From Cristatella mucedo (taxonomy: Eukaryota > Bryozoa > Phylactolaemata > Cristatellidae), in contig WPIO01000008.1 in NCBI GenBank assembly GCA_009760855.2, forward strand, positions 1-64,000: a stretch of 64,000 nucleotides of DNA. Reading direction: 5' to 3'. Of this stretch, positions 1 to 13,025 are shown piece by piece. Positions within the stretch are counted from its first letter, which is position 1, and each line of letters begins with the position of its first letter. Made by a program: the position numbers and the translations under genes. The notes beneath the pieces were generated by a model that did no database searches, had not been told where the DNA came from, and saw only the letters and a list, made by a program, of their open reading frames with translations.

Positions 1-1643
1 ATGATCTTTCAATGGACGTCACGGCCGTCAATTGAGATGACTGCGGACCGATATTCTTAGTGAGCCTGAAAGCGGTGAAGCTCTACTTGTACTCAGGGCT
101 TGATCTGGCGGCCTTCTTTACCCCTAGCACCGTGTGCAATTTAGTCAGCATAAGTACGACCGAAGCGTAAATCATGTTCCGTTTCGCAGTAGGCCACTGT
201 GTTCACGTGCCGGAAGACTAGAGGCGGCCTGCTCAGATCTGGCGTCGGAGCAGCTGCCCAGTGGCTACTCGTGAAGCGAGGTGAGGCTGCTAGCTCTACA
301 ATTTCTTCGGCTGGCATCTCATTGTGCATTGCTTTCTTTCCAACTGTGTGAAGCAGTGCTCCTAGGCTGTTCACTAGTCAATGAGTAAGAAAGGTTATGG
401 TTTTTTAGTAACCCAGCCAAGGAACAGAGCTTCAGAGATCAAATACATAGAAAGATACGAGACGACTTTGTCGAAGATGTACTAGTGTTAAGCTAACAAG
501 GTTTGAGGGAGCCATCGAACGCCTGGCGATCGGAGTGCTATTGGCTTCGCCTCTATCCGATCTACAATCAACAGGTGTTGCCTTAGTAGTGACTTATTGT
601 AACCATTCGTGTACGTGATAGTTAATAGCAGTGAATGGCAGCTACAAAAGTAAGAAGTGGTTTCTTCAGTCTGTGCTGTACTCAGGTTTAGCTAGAGCCT
701 CTCAACCCGGAGCTATCTGGGAAGCAGATTGTAATATATAGCTGTCATGGGCGACGGTTTCGACAGTACTTCACCTCGAGGCACGGCTTGAAAAATTTCG
801 ATTGGCAGGTAAAGACAGAGGAGCTCTGCCTCATAGAGCCCTAATGGGCAATGGCACCTGCAACTACTACCCTAATCAGCAGATTACTTCCGAATCCCTA
901 GTTTCTGAAAGAGGTCTCTTTGCCGGCTATATCACTTGGCCTCTACTTGCTATCGGCAAGGTTAACATCACGGACCGGCTTTGCTGAAGAGAGAAACTAC
1001 TGAGTCAACACACGTGTGTGCCTGCAAACCTGTGATGCAACAAATCTTTTTGAGACCAGCTACTCTTCAGCTGCACAGCTCAACCATGCTCTAAGCTGTG
1101 AATCTGGAGTTTGATGGAAGGTTGTAGGCGTCTTATCATTTAGATACAGCACTTTAACTCGGCAGCCATCAATCAGATATAAACTGAGATGCTTAGATGA
1201 GAAAGGCAGACAGTGGAGTACGTTTAACGTGCATGTAACGGCTCACGGGTGAATTTAAAATGATGGGTTATTAATCGCCAGATACGGACACTGTACGGCT
1301 AGTCATTGCACTGAAAGCGAAGACTGCTGTACGAGCTTCCCACAACTCAGTCGGCAATCGGAAGAGAGTTTTACTCGTCACCCACTGATTTCTTCTGCCT
1401 CCTCAAAAGAACAGCAGAGCACAAGATTATTTTCCACCAGAGCTCTACACATCGGCATTGATTGGCGATTGAATAGACTTGCCTAGAGCATATCTATAGG
1501 ATGCTCTCGTATTATCGCGGCGTCGTGGTTGCGGATCTCACTAGACACACACAGACATCAGTCTCTGGTTGCAGCTGCAGTACAAACAGCTACGAGTCTA
1601 AGCCTAGTGAGCATAGCACTTCCCGAACTGGGAAGATCCTTAC

Positions 1644-1952
1644 CGGTCAGATCGGTGACAAGTTCTATACCGGACCGCATCCCTGGCATGTGCATCCACA
1701 CGAACTGATATGCTGTAGTAGCAGTGCTGCTTCATCGTAGTGAATGACCACAATCGTCGTAGAATTTTCCCGTTGTGACGAACTTGTGGAACCGTTTTGA
1801 CATCCCTAAGAAGAACATGGCTGAAAATTCCATCCCAATAAATAAACACACCCGGTCATTGACCACCATCTCATTCAATAGCAGTTCAACAATAGCACTG
1901 AGTTGCCGAATGTAACTCGCCAAGCCTGTGAGCTTTGCTTTCGCTTTGCGAG
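1644..1952 (-). pseudogene. Fn3 domain exon, copy A1, frame broken (possibly by sequence errors)
   Basis: This is the equivalent of the clean exon at 11110-11412. The donor context (plus-strand CCTTAC at 1638-1643) is kept, and pieces of the domain are readable in different frames, for example MKQHCYYSISVR. The length is 309 instead of 303 and there are several internal frame changes. The breaks have the same character as the noise across the rest of 1-5440, so they may be assembly errors and not true decay. If corrected it would be a type A Fn3 domain. Confidence 0.55.
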
Positions 1953-3164
1953 CTGCTAAGACATGCAGAGACAAATAAATAAGTTTGTCGTTGAAACAGG
2001 GTCACTTCTAAGTCGCTTGTTTTGGCGGGAGAACCGTGGAGCTGCGATATTCTATTCGTCGCCTTCTTTGCATCTAAATGCGCGGAGTTTTACCGACATC
2101 CGAATATCTGTATTTTCCTTTATTGTAGCCAATGCGTTTACCGATGTTCTTACAAAAGCGGATTGCCAAATGATCAAACTGTTCTCCTAATGATTTCACA
2201 TAAAAGATGGTGATAATTCAAATCGAACTGAAGAAGAGAAAGGACATGATAATTCTTGTATTATTGATATTGTATAAATATCAGGACGATTTATTCGGCT
2301 GACCACGACCATCATTATCCACGCCAAAGTATGTTATACTTCGGACAATTTATTGCTTAGCCCAATGAATTAGCGATCGATGACCATAGGACTGATCTTC
2401 GTGCTGCTCACCTGCCGCAGCTCTTCGGGTTATTAACCGATGGCACTTGCCCAAACTGGGCGATAAAGCTAGAGAACAACCAATGACATTATTGGTTTCT
2501 CGGTTAAAATAAACGAGTGGCTCACAAGTTGTGTACTTGTACACCATATTATTCGAGGTTTTCTTAACCTGGATTAATTATGCTTGCATCAACACCCTCC
2601 TTCTTCTTTTCAAATACGATTAGTGCCCAATCTTTCGTAATATTTGGTAGGGCATATGTTAGAGTGAAACCATGCTTCAATTGTTCAATCCCTAAGACAT
2701 TTTAATTGTGAGTAGCTTTTAATTGTGATTGAGCACTACTGAAAAATGCACAATCATAGGAAGATGTACAGACTTTGGCACGTGTCATTTAGTGGGGCCT
2801 TTGGCTATGTAATCATTTATGAAAACTTACGAAAAATGTGAAACTGCATTTCAAGTCCGGAGTGGTCGCGGTGATGGTGCTACGATATCTGCGATGGACA
2901 AGGTCGGGAGCGTGCGCTCTTCTAAGCGTTCCAGTCATGGCTGCTTTGGCTTGTCCTCTTGCTCCGTTGTCTTTGGTGGCCGGGACCAACCAGGTCGCCC
3001 AGTCCACAAAATGTAAGCAAACTCCGATCATTGATATATACCAGTACGTTAGTTCGATGCGATGTAATATGTCACGGCTTTGAATTATGGTTCAATTTTC
3101 CTGCGCCTGTGTTGTGCAAACCGGAAACTATCAACCAGTGAGCGATTGCAAACTTAAGCACGTT

Positions 3165-3545
3165 AATAATAATGACCCAACTTAACATTAATAATAACAT
3201 AGCACTTGTTGAAGAAACCTCAAGTCCTCCAACTTCTTTCTGTTGCTTCAATATCATGCCAAAAGAGACGCGATCTCGATGATTAGTGGTGGGGCACTTA
3301 GTAAACGTTAAGAAGCTACATGATTGCTTTTTTATTATTGAACATGGACAACACATGCAAATTGTTTAGTGGCAGCAAAGCACAGTTTTCAGCAAGGACA
3401 AGCACATAAAGGTAGAACTACAGTTATTCTCATATGCTCCGATAAATAGTGAGTTTTTACTTTCTTTTTAATTGCAGTACATGAAGGGCATGTCATGAAC
3501 GAAGCATTTACCTTTCCCCGACACGACTCGCCGATTAGTTACCGC
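3165..3545 (-). mobile_element. LINE 3'-end fossil in unit 1
   Basis: An AT-rich tail (taataataatg), a CCTCAAGT box and a CTTCTTTCT stretch match, in order, the 3' end of the better preserved minus-strand LINE at 52700-53740. It is noisy like the rest of this unit. Confidence 0.55.
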
Positions 3546-6387
3546 CTATCCAGCCAGTACTATTACTGTAGGAACCGGATTTTCTCTATCCGGGTCTAAT
3601 CGGTCCTCGTGCTACTACTGTGTACTATAAACGTTATACAATAATCCGGCTCAATGTTTTGAGAACTTTCTCGGCAGTGCTAATGGGTAGCAATCTAAGG
3701 ACTATTCCATTCCACTACCTATTACTAAAGTTCACATAGTTGTATGAAAATATCAGTTGCGTTTCGCCGTTCCTTTTTTCAAACTACCTGGGATTTATTC
3801 AAACCAGAGCTGCAAGTCACCTTCGAAATCTCGGACAAATGTGCACAAGCACTAAATGCAAGGCTATGTGGTGCTTGAAGGACAGCTCATTCATCCCTAA
3901 AGGGGACCAACAGTATCGAGCAAGAGTAGAACCGAAAAACTGAAAAACATGTCTCGCTCAAAGAGCCAGGGAGTCCTTATGTCGGCCAGCGACAAGCGGA
4001 AAGCCGTGAAGCTGACATTCGCTCGCCGCAGGTAGAACATGGTTTTGAAGCTAGGTCAGTTGGCACGTGATAGCGTCTCATGACAGTAAGCGTGACATGC
4101 CGGAGGGCGTCACCACAACACCGTGGGACCTAGAGCCTCGAAGGACCTGGCGCCTCTTACCCCCGTGAGCTTAGGTGGCTGAAACGGAGTGGACGAGTGG
4201 CAAAGTTTGGTCCTTTACCTGAATCGGTATGGCTCATCGCCGCAGCCGGCCTATCAGCATCCACCCCACCCGCTCGAGGCGAAAGCAAGCCTCCGCGTGG
4301 AACTCGCGCTCTGAAACGCGAAGCTTCGAGAACTCCCCTGGCGTTTGCTAACTTGCTCCAACGCGCTGGGAGCCCCAGCCCTGAAAGTACTCCTGCGATA
4401 TTATGCGGCAAGAAATGTCTGTGTAATGGCATTTGCCATCCTTACGGATATCCCTGGATGCTCTAAGTGGGACGGAAAATGCTCGTAGGACTAAAAACCT
4501 AAATCTAGTCGAGCAAATGGTCAGTGACTGATGATTGGTATCGTCAGTTACCGAGATACCTAGCAGCCAGCCCAGACTGGCAAAGTGAATGGTGATGATA
4601 AGAGGCTATTTCGTGGTGGGTCATCAGGGTAGGTCTATGGAGGTCCTAAGGGCAACATAGAGACTCAACCCTTTTGCCCAGCATGAGCGTTTTAGAGGCA
4701 TCGCTCTCGGATTGACTCGGCTCGAAACGTATAGTATATTGGGCTAACTGCGCAAGTGCATGATTTCCCCATGTTTTGTGAAAAAACTCCCGTTGCACTC
4801 GGCAGCTTTACCCCACCCTTGTCTTTCTGTGAGCATTACCCAGTCCCAATTAAGATGACTTTACAGGTCAATGAAGCTTGAGAGCTGAAAGCCGGTGCGG
4901 ATTTGACTTTATTGCTCAGTTAGATTTGGCGCTTCTTTGCATAGCACCGGTGCTATTTCAACATAGTGTGACCTGAGCATTAATCCATTACATTTATGAG
5001 TAGGCCCTCTGGTCACTTGCCAGCAGACCAAAGGTGAAAGCATGCTCCGATTCGGCGTCGATGCGAATACACAGTGTGATATACTCGGAGGAAGAAGTTC
5101 AAGCGGGCTTTGAATTTCTTCGCTGATATCGTGTACTCAGCGCATTGCACAGTTCTGTGAGAACAAGCTCAGCTGCAAGCACATTTACTCGTAAATGGAA
5201 GGAGGTTATGGGTTGTTTTGGAAAATAGCCACGCAAAAGAGCTTGGTCGGTTCCAATACATAGAAAAGGATAAGTGAAAACTTGTCAAAGATATATAGTC
5301 TTAAGCTACAAGGTTGGTGGGGGAGTATGGGCATTGCAGAATCGGATAGCTATTGGCTTGCATCTCATCACGATCTGTCAGATGATAGTGTGGCATTGGC
5401 AGGCTTATCGGCCTATGTGCTCGTGATACGTAGCTACTAATAGTAGATGGCAGCTACTAAATTAGAAGTGGTTTTCCTCAGTTAGTGCCGTACTCAGGTC
5501 AAGGTGAAACCTCTCAACCGGCTAGCCATGATGGAGATTGAACCAACAAGCCTAGCCAGACGTTGTGGTCTCGATGGTGCCGAACCTCGAGCAAACGCTA
5601 GCTTCGATTGGCTGGTAAAGACAGGATAAATAGAGCCCAAATATGCACCCCGGCACCTGCACCACCCTGTACTGGTCACTAATAAGTCCAGAATCATAGT
5701 TTCTGGAAGAGGGTCTCTTGCAGGTTATTGCATAAACGCCTGTCTACTTACTTTCGGCAAGGAGTTAACATCACGGACCGGCTTGATGAAGGAGATGTCA
5801 ACTGAGTCAGCCCACGCATGTGCCTGCACACCTGTGATACCTTAAATCTTTAAAGTGCAGCTATCGCCTTCTGCAACTCTACCATGTGAGTCGCTGTGAA
5901 TCTGAAGAGTTTGATGGAAGGTTGTTGGCATCCGTGATTTAGATACAGCACTTTAACTCGCATTCATTGATCAAATATAAAGTGACATGCTTAGATGAGA
6001 AGGCAGACAGTGGAGTATGTTTACCGTGCATGTAATGGCTCCGGGTGATTTAAAACATGGGTTATTGTCGCCAAAAGGACTCTAGGTATCGTTTCCAAAT
6101 GAAAACTTTAACGAGTTCCGCAACTTATTCTGCAAGGAAAGAGTGGACCGTCGCCACACATCTTCCGCCCAAAACAGAGAGGCAAGTTTGTTTTCCTTAA
6201 AGTATCGCAGAGAATGAGGGATTGAATAGACTGCCTCGGCATATCAATAGGATGCTCCTATATGCCGCAGTGGTTTGAAGCTCCGTTGAAAAAATAACTG
6301 CGAGGCGTTTGTGCAGCTGAAATGAAGAAACAGCTACGACTCAAAGTAGTGGAGAATCGCACTTCCCGAAGCTGGTCGGATCCTTAC

Positions 6388-6692
6388 CTGTTCGTTCGGT
6401 AACAAGGTAAAAAGAGTTCTGCCACTTGACCGCATCCCATGTTTGTGCATCCACGAACTGACAGGGTGTAGTAGCAGCGTGACTTCATGTTAGTGAATAC
6501 AATCATCGTAGAATTTACCGGTTGTGACGAACCTGTGAGACCGGTTTCGACATTCGTAAGACGACCATGGATGAATGTTCCATCCCACTAAATAGTACAC
6601 AGTGTCGTTGATCACCATCTCGTCCCATTGCAGTTCAACAGCACTTGAGTTGCTGAATGTAACTTGCAAGCCTGTTGGTGCATTGTTTGGCA
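6388..6692 (-). CDS. Fn3 domain exon, copy B1 (two 1-base insertions)
   Basis: It has the same acceptor (tatttcatag) and donor (acag/gtaagg) as the clean copy B2 at 15833-16135. The length is 305 instead of 303 because of one extra base in an A run near 6412 and one extra G near 6543. These shift the frame after roughly 50 codons. Both are homopolymer differences from an otherwise near-identical copy, so a sequencing or assembly error is at least as likely as a real frameshift. The intact version would encode a 101-codon Fn3 domain beginning PNNAPTGLQVTFSNSS after a split codon. Confidence 0.65.
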
Positions 6693-7949
6693 CTATGAAA
6701 TACAGAACAAAGCCAATAATAAGTCGGTGAACAGAGTCCTTCTAAGTCACTTGCGTTGAGGAAACGTAGAGCTGCATTCTATTTGTAGCCTTTGCATTTA
6801 AATGGATAGCGTACCACATAAATTGCATTCTCCTTTGTGTAGTAATGTATTTAGATTTCTAAAGCAGTTAGCGAATGGATTAAATTGTTCACCTAATAAT
6901 TGCATTATGCGAGATGGTGATAATTTCATCCAAACCTCCAAGCAAAAGAACATGAAATCATGAAATTACTTAATCGTATAAATATCAGAACGAATTATTC
7001 GGCCGACTCTGGCCATCAAAGTATCTACGCCAAAGTATGTTATACGTCGGAAAATTCATTTTGCCTTGCCCAGTGAATTAGCGATCAATGGCCAAGGACC
7101 GATGGCAGTGCTGCTCTCCTGCTGAAGCACTTCGTGATATTAAGCAACTATAAAACGCAGGAAAGCTCACGGGATAAAGGTAAGTGAAAAACCAGTAAGA
7201 TTCTCGGTTCTTCAGTTTGAAATTAACGAACGGCTCACAAGTTAAAGTACAGCACTACATGTTTATTCTGGATTTTCCGAACCTCGATCAATTATGCTTG
7301 CATTTCCATCGGCACACTCATGCTACTTTTTGAATACGATTGAGTGCAGTCTGCTACCTAATACTTTGTTAGGGCATATTAAGGTAAAGGTAAGAGCCAT
7401 GCCTCAAGTTTTTAATCCGGGGACATTTTCAATTAGAAAATTCCTTTAATTGCTGGATTGAGCACGACCTGAAACGATACACAATAATAGCAAGAGGTAC
7501 AGATTTTTTGTAGGCATCGTGCTAATTGGGGCTTTTACATGTCTTCCAACCTTAATCGTGAAAACTGCACGAAAAATGTGAAACATCAATAAAGTCCAGG
7601 AGTGGTCACTTGGTGATGGTCTGAACAATATCTTGACGAACCGATGTAAAACGACAGCGGCTCGTGGATACGGTTGATGTCATGTTTATAATTCCATTGT
7701 CTCTATCACGCCTGTTGAGCATTCGAGTTGATCCACGGCGAATTTCTAACGTTGGCTTGTTCAAAGTACCTTAAAACCTCCGTGCTTATTGAAACTTACC
7801 AGTATACATTAGTTTAATCGCTCTTGAATGTGAAAATGGTTACTACATCCGACAGAAGAAATAATAGATTCAATTTTCTATTGTAGCCTGATTGGCGGTT
7901 CCGTGAGAACTGTCTGAATGAAGTGAGCGATTGTAAACTTAAGCACGTT

Positions 7950-8295
7950 AATAACGACAATAAACAATAATGATTATATAGCACTTGTTGAAGCACCCTC
8001 ATAGACCTCAACCTCTTTCTAATTGCCTTAAATTGCTTTAATGCAAAAGAGACGCGATCGGACGGTTAGTGGTAGAACGCTCAGTAAAAATTAAGAATAA
8101 CATGGTCAGCATTGACATGCACAGGTTCAGCAGGCAAGTGTGTTTAGTGGCAGCATGCACAGTTTCAGCAAGCACAAGCACATGAAGGTAGAACCACAGT
8201 TTACCTACTGCATGCTGTGATAATTAGATGAGTTTTTACTTTCTTTTTAAATGGAGTAAATGAAGGGCATGTCGTGAACGAAGTCATTACCGTTG
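7950..8295 (-). mobile_element. LINE 3'-end fossil in unit 2
   Basis: In plus orientation it begins with the AT-rich tail and GCACTTGTTGAAGCACCCTC and then runs through the box AGTGGCAGCATGCACAGT. The same motifs occur in the same order at 52720-52990. The coding part of the LINE is missing: the unit resumes its own sequence at about 8296. Confidence 0.75.
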
Positions 8296-11109
8296 TTGCC
8301 ACGATCTCTGCTTGCTTAGTTACGGTTGGCAGCTAGTGCCTATTACTTTAGTGACCAGGATCTCTCCATCCGGGTCATATCGTGTCATCGGTTGCTACCT
8401 ACAGTCTACTATACGGTAATGCTAATTGATCCCGATTGAAATGTTCGAGCCCTTTTTCTGCAGAGCTAATGCAGAAATCTCAGACCTTCCATTTCTACTA
8501 ATTTGGACTAAGTTGACTCGTTGTATGTAATAACCAGTTGCGAGTTGCTTTTTTTCAATTACCTGGGATTATTTTCAGAGCTGCAAGTCGCCTCTAAATC
8601 TCGACAGGTGGACAAAGCACTCAATGCACATGCTACGTGGGCTAGAAGACGGCTTGTTCATCCCTAACGGGGTGTAGCAGGTATCGACAAGACGTAGAAC
8701 CAGCAAACTGTAAACGATCTCCAGCTCGAAGAGCCAGCTAGTCCTCATGTCGGCCAGCGACAGCTTAGGCCGGAAGCTGATTTGCTCGAGCAGGGAGAAC
8801 ATGGGAAGCTAGGTCCGTTGGCACGTGACAAGCTCTCCTGCCCGTAAGCTGACCATGCTGGACGGCGTCACCAAGCACTGTGGGGACGTGAGCTCGAATG
8901 AAGGAGACTCTACCCAATGAGCTAGTGGGTGACAAGTGTCAGCGAATGGGAATGCGTGTCCATTTATAAATCCTACTGGTTCACACAAAAAAAGTAGCTG
9001 CATTAAGCAACCAGAACTAGTAAATAACTAACTTGGACTGGCTCCAACAGAGGCTTGACTCACTTTGGCGTTTGCTCACTTGCTCAACTGCTGGGAGCCC
9101 CAGACTTGAAGTAGCTGCCACAAAATGTGCTACAAGCGTGTCCGTTAATGGCATTGCCATCCTTACGGCTACCCTAGATGTCATAAGTACGGCAAATGTG
9201 AGTAGGTTGAATCCTGAATCTAGTCGCATTAAATAGTTAAGTGACTGCTGATTGGCTATCGTCAGTTTTCGAGTAAACCTAGCAGCCAATTAGACAGGCC
9301 AAGTGAATGGCCATGATAAGAGGCTATTGGAGTAGGTCGTCAGGTTAGGTCATTGGAGTATTAAGGGTAACAGATAGACTTAACCCTTTAGCCAAGCAAG
9401 AGCAATCCAGACGGTGTCTCGCGAAATTACTCGGCCCAATACGTATAGCATATTGGGCTACCTGCCCAGGGAGTGCATGATTTTCCATGTTTTCTGAATA
9501 CTCGTTGCATTCGGTGCTTCTCCTGATCTTGTGATCTTTCAATGGACGTCACAGCCGTCAATTGAGATGACTGCCAGGACAGTATTCTTAGTGAGCTGAA
9601 AGCCGGTGAAGCTCTACTTGTACTCAGGGCTTGATCTGGCGGCTTCTTTACCTTAGCACCGGTGCAATTTCAACATAAGTACGACCGAAGCGTAAATCAT
9701 GTTCCGTTTCTCAGTAGGCCACTTGTTCACGTGCCGGAAGACTAGAGGCGGCCTGCTCAGATCTGGCGTCGGAGCAGCTGCCCAGTGTGCTACTCGTGGA
9801 AGCGAGGTGAGGCTGCTCTGAATTTCTTCGGCTGGCATCGTGTACGTTGGCGCCCTGCACAGCCGTGTGAGAAGCAGTGCTTCTGCAAACCATTCACTAG
9901 TCAATGGTCAAGAAGGTTATGGTTTTTAGTAACCCAGCCAAGGAACAGAGCTTGGAGGAATCAAATACATAGAAAAGATACGAGACGACTTTGTCGAAGA
10001 TGTACTAGTGTTAAGCTAACAAGGTTGGCTGAGGGAGCCATCGGGCATACAGATCGGAATGCTATTGGCTTCGCCTCGCTATCACGATCTAATCAGCCTT
10101 GCTGGTGTTGCCTTGGTAGTGACTTATTGGCCTTCGTGTACGTGATAGTTAGCCAATTAGCAGTGAATGGCAGCTACAAAAGTAGAAGTGGTTTCTTCAG
10201 TCTGTGCTGTACTCAGGTTTAGCTGAAACCTCTCAACGGGCTATCTAGGAAGCAGATTGAGCCAATAAGCTGTCGCCAGGCGACGGTTTCGACGGTACTT
10301 CACCTCGAGGCACACGGCAAGTTTCGATTGGCAGGTAAAGACAGAATAAATAGAGCCCTAATGGGCAACCCGGCACCTGCAACTTCCTGTACTGGTCAAC
10401 AGATTACTTCGGAATCCTAGTTTCTGAAAGAGGTCTCTTTGCCGGCTATATCAAAACGCCTGTCTACTTGCTATCGGCAAGGAGTTAACATCACGGACCG
10501 GCTTGCTGAAGGAGAACTCACTGAGTCAGCACACGTGTGTGCCTGCAAACCTGTGATACCTTAAATCTTTTTTGGTTCAACTATCGCCGGCTGCAACTCT
10601 ACCATGTGCATGGCTGTGAATCTGGCGAGTTTGATGGAAGGTTGTAGGCGTCTGTCATTTAGATACAGCACTTTAACTCGCAGCCATCAATCAGATATAA
10701 ACTGAGATGCTTAGATGAAAAGGCAGACAGTGGAGTACGTTTAACGTGCATGTAACGGCTCCGGGTGAATTTAAAAGATGGGTTATACTCGCCAGAAGGA
10801 CTGTAGGTATCATTGCCGAAAGTAAACTCTTATGAGTTCCACAACTCAGTCGGCAAGGAAAGAGTTTACCGTCACCCATATATTTTCTGCCCAAAAACAG
10901 AGAGACAAGATTATTTTCCTAAGAGCATCACACGGAATGAGGGATTGAATAGACTGCCTAGGCATATCTATAGGATGCTCGTATATCGGGCTGTGGTTGC
11001 GGCTCCATTGAAAAAACAACAGCAAGTTCTTGGTGCAGCTGAAATTTACAAACAGCTACGAGTCTAAGTAGTGGAGAATAGCACTTCCCGAAGCTGGTAA
11101 GATCCTTAC

Positions 11110-11412
11110 CGGTCAGATCGGTGACAAAGAGGTAGAGTTCTGCCACCGGACCGCATCCCATAAATGTGCATCCACGAACAGATATGCTGTAGTAGCAGTG
11201 CTGCTTCATATTAGTGAATAAAATCGTCGTAGAATTTTCCAGTTGTGACGAACTTGTGGAACCGTTTTGACATTCGTAAGACGACCATGGCTGAATGTTC
11301 CATCCCACTAAATAGTACACCCGGTCGTTGACAACCATCTCGTTCCATCGTAGTTCAATAGCACTTGAGTTGCCGAATGTAACTCGCAAGCCTGTTGGCG
11401 CTTCGCTTGGAG
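11110..11412 (-). CDS. Fn3 domain exon, copy A2 (intact)
   Basis: An internal exon of an unidentified multi-Fn3 protein. The acceptor tract ctgcattttacag precedes CTCCAAGC and the donor is ACCG/GTAAGG. Both junctions are phase 1 and the length is 303 nt, or 101 codons, which is one Fn3 domain. Hallmarks are the conserved tryptophan in LRWNEM (B strand), VYYLVGWNI (C strand) and CYYSISVRGCTFMGCG (F strand and turn). Four cysteines (SYEC, HCYY, RGC, MGC) and N-glycosylation sequons (NSS, NST) fit an extracellular protein. A symmetric phase 1-1 exon can be duplicated or skipped without breaking frame. It is identical in protein to copy A3. The parent gene and binding partner are unknown. Confidence 0.85.
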
Positions 11413-12689
11413 CTGTAAAATGCAGAAAAAGACAAATAATAAGTTGGTGAACAGGGTACTTCTAAGTCGCTTGTTTTGTGAGAAACGTGGAGCTGCATTC
11501 TATTCGTAGCCTTTTGCATTTAAATGGACAAAATACGACATATACTGTATTCTTCTTTATGTAGCAATGTGTTTAGATTTCTAAAGCGGATTGCCGAAAG
11601 ATCAAACTGTTCTCCTAATGATTTCACATTAGGAGATGGTGATATTTCAATCGAACTTCGAAGAGGAAGGACATGATAATTCTTGTATTGACTAATTGTA
11701 TAAATATCAGGACGATTTATTCGGCTGACCCTGACCATCGTAGTATCCACGCCAAAGTATGTTATACTTCGGACAATTTGTTTTGCTTAGCCCAGTGAAT
11801 TAGCGAGCGATGACCATGGACTGATCGCTGTGCTGCTCACCTGCCGCAGCTCTTCGGGTTGTTAACCGACTCTAAAACGCTGGAAAGCACGGGCGATAAA
11901 GCTAAGAGAACAACCAATGACATTATTGGTTCCTCAGTTTAAAATAAACGAGTGGCTCACAAGTTAATGTACAGCACACCATATTTATTCGAGGTTTTCT
12001 TAACCTGGATTAATTATGCTTGCATTTCCATCGGCACCCTCATGCTTCTTTTCAAATACGATTGAGTGCAGTCTGCTACGTAATACTTTGTTAGGGCATA
12101 TTAAGGTAGAGGTAAGAGCCATGCTTCAATTGTTCAATCCCTAAGACATTTTTTAATTAGCGAGTAGCTTTTAATTGCTTGATTGAGCACTACCTGAAAA
12201 GATGCACAATCATAGGAAGAGGTACAGACTTTTGTACGTGTTGTGCTAATTGGGGGCCTTTAAATGTCTTGCAACCTTAATCATTTTATGAAAACTGCAC
12301 GAAAAATGTGAAACTGCATTCAAGTCCAGGAGTGGTCACTTGGTGATGGTCTGCACGATATCTTGACGAACCGCGGTGAAACGACTGTAGCTCTTTTATA
12401 CGTTTAATCTCATGTTTGACTATTCCAGTTGTCCCTATTACTCTGGTTTGGCATTTGAATTGAACCACGGTAAACCTTTGACGTTGGCTTGTTCCAAGTA
12501 ACTTAAACCTCCGTCATTAATAAAATATACCAGTTTACGTTAGTTTAATCGCGTTTGAATGTAAACATGGTTACTACAGACCACAGGAGAATTAATAGGT
12601 TCAATTTTCTATTGTAGCCTGATTGGTGGTTTCGAAAGAACTGTCCGAATGAAGTGAGCGATTGCAAACTTAAGCACGTTAATAATGAC

Positions 12690-13025
12690 AATAACATTAA
12701 TGATAACATAGCACTTGTTGAAGAAAACCTCAGAGTCCTCAACTTCTTTCTAGTTGCTTTAAATATCATGCAAAAGAGACGCGATCAGATGGTTAGTGGT
12801 GGGGCACTTAGTAAACGTTAAGAACTACATGGTTAGCAGTGACATGAACATGGACAGTATGCAAGTTTTGTTTAGTGGCAGCAAGCCCAGTTTCAGCAAG
12901 GACAAGCACATGCAGGTAGAACCACAGTTATTCACCATATGCTCCAATAAATAGGTGAGTTTTTACTTTCTTTTTAATTGCAGTAAATGAAGGACATGTC
13001 ATGAACGAAGTCATTACCTTTCTTA
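12690..13025 (-). mobile_element. LINE 3'-end fossil in unit 3
   Basis: It contains GACAATAACATTAATGATAA (AT-rich tail), the CTTCTTTCTAG box and GTTTAGTGGCAGCA, matching the 3' region of the LINE at 52700-53000 in order and orientation. Confidence 0.75.

Larger units (their letters stand above)
1..4824. repeat. Array unit 1 (type A, left-truncated, low-quality sequence)
   Basis: It aligns along its whole length with the type A unit that starts at 9530; position 3 here matches 9533. Small insertions, deletions and local scrambles occur every few tens of bases, for example 4190-4330 against 13670-13800 and 820-900 against 10345-10410. Such noise is absent between the later copies. The Fn3 exon lies at 1644-1952 and the LINE fossil at about 3165-3545. 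Nothing else is recognisable. Confidence 0.85.
4825..9529. repeat. Array unit 2 (type B1)
   Basis: A type B unit of about 4.7 kb. Up to about 5440 it carries the scattered errors of unit 1. From about 5460 onward it is almost identical to 14903-18972, differing mainly by single-base indels in homopolymers. It contains the Fn3 exon 6388-6692 and the LINE fossil 7950-8295. Apart from these the unit looks like intron sequence. Confidence 0.88.

Noticed and set aside
7446-7628. Minus-strand frame ending in a hydrophobic leucine-rich stretch that resembles a signal peptide
   Set aside because: The frame depends on one extra T in a homopolymer. The near-identical copy at 16814-17074 lacks it and reads a different sequence.
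9033-9236. Plus-strand frame starting MDWLQQ in units 2 to 5
   Set aside because: It is stopped in unit 6 (GCTGTAGAGCC near 28003) and in unit 9, with no splice support. It is a shadow of conserved repeat sequence.
9785-10222. Plus-strand open frame of 145 codons, repeated at 19228-19665
   Set aside because: The two copies are near-identical because the whole dimer is duplicated. The frame is destroyed in type B units and in unit 9 and shows no domain, so it is most likely chance.
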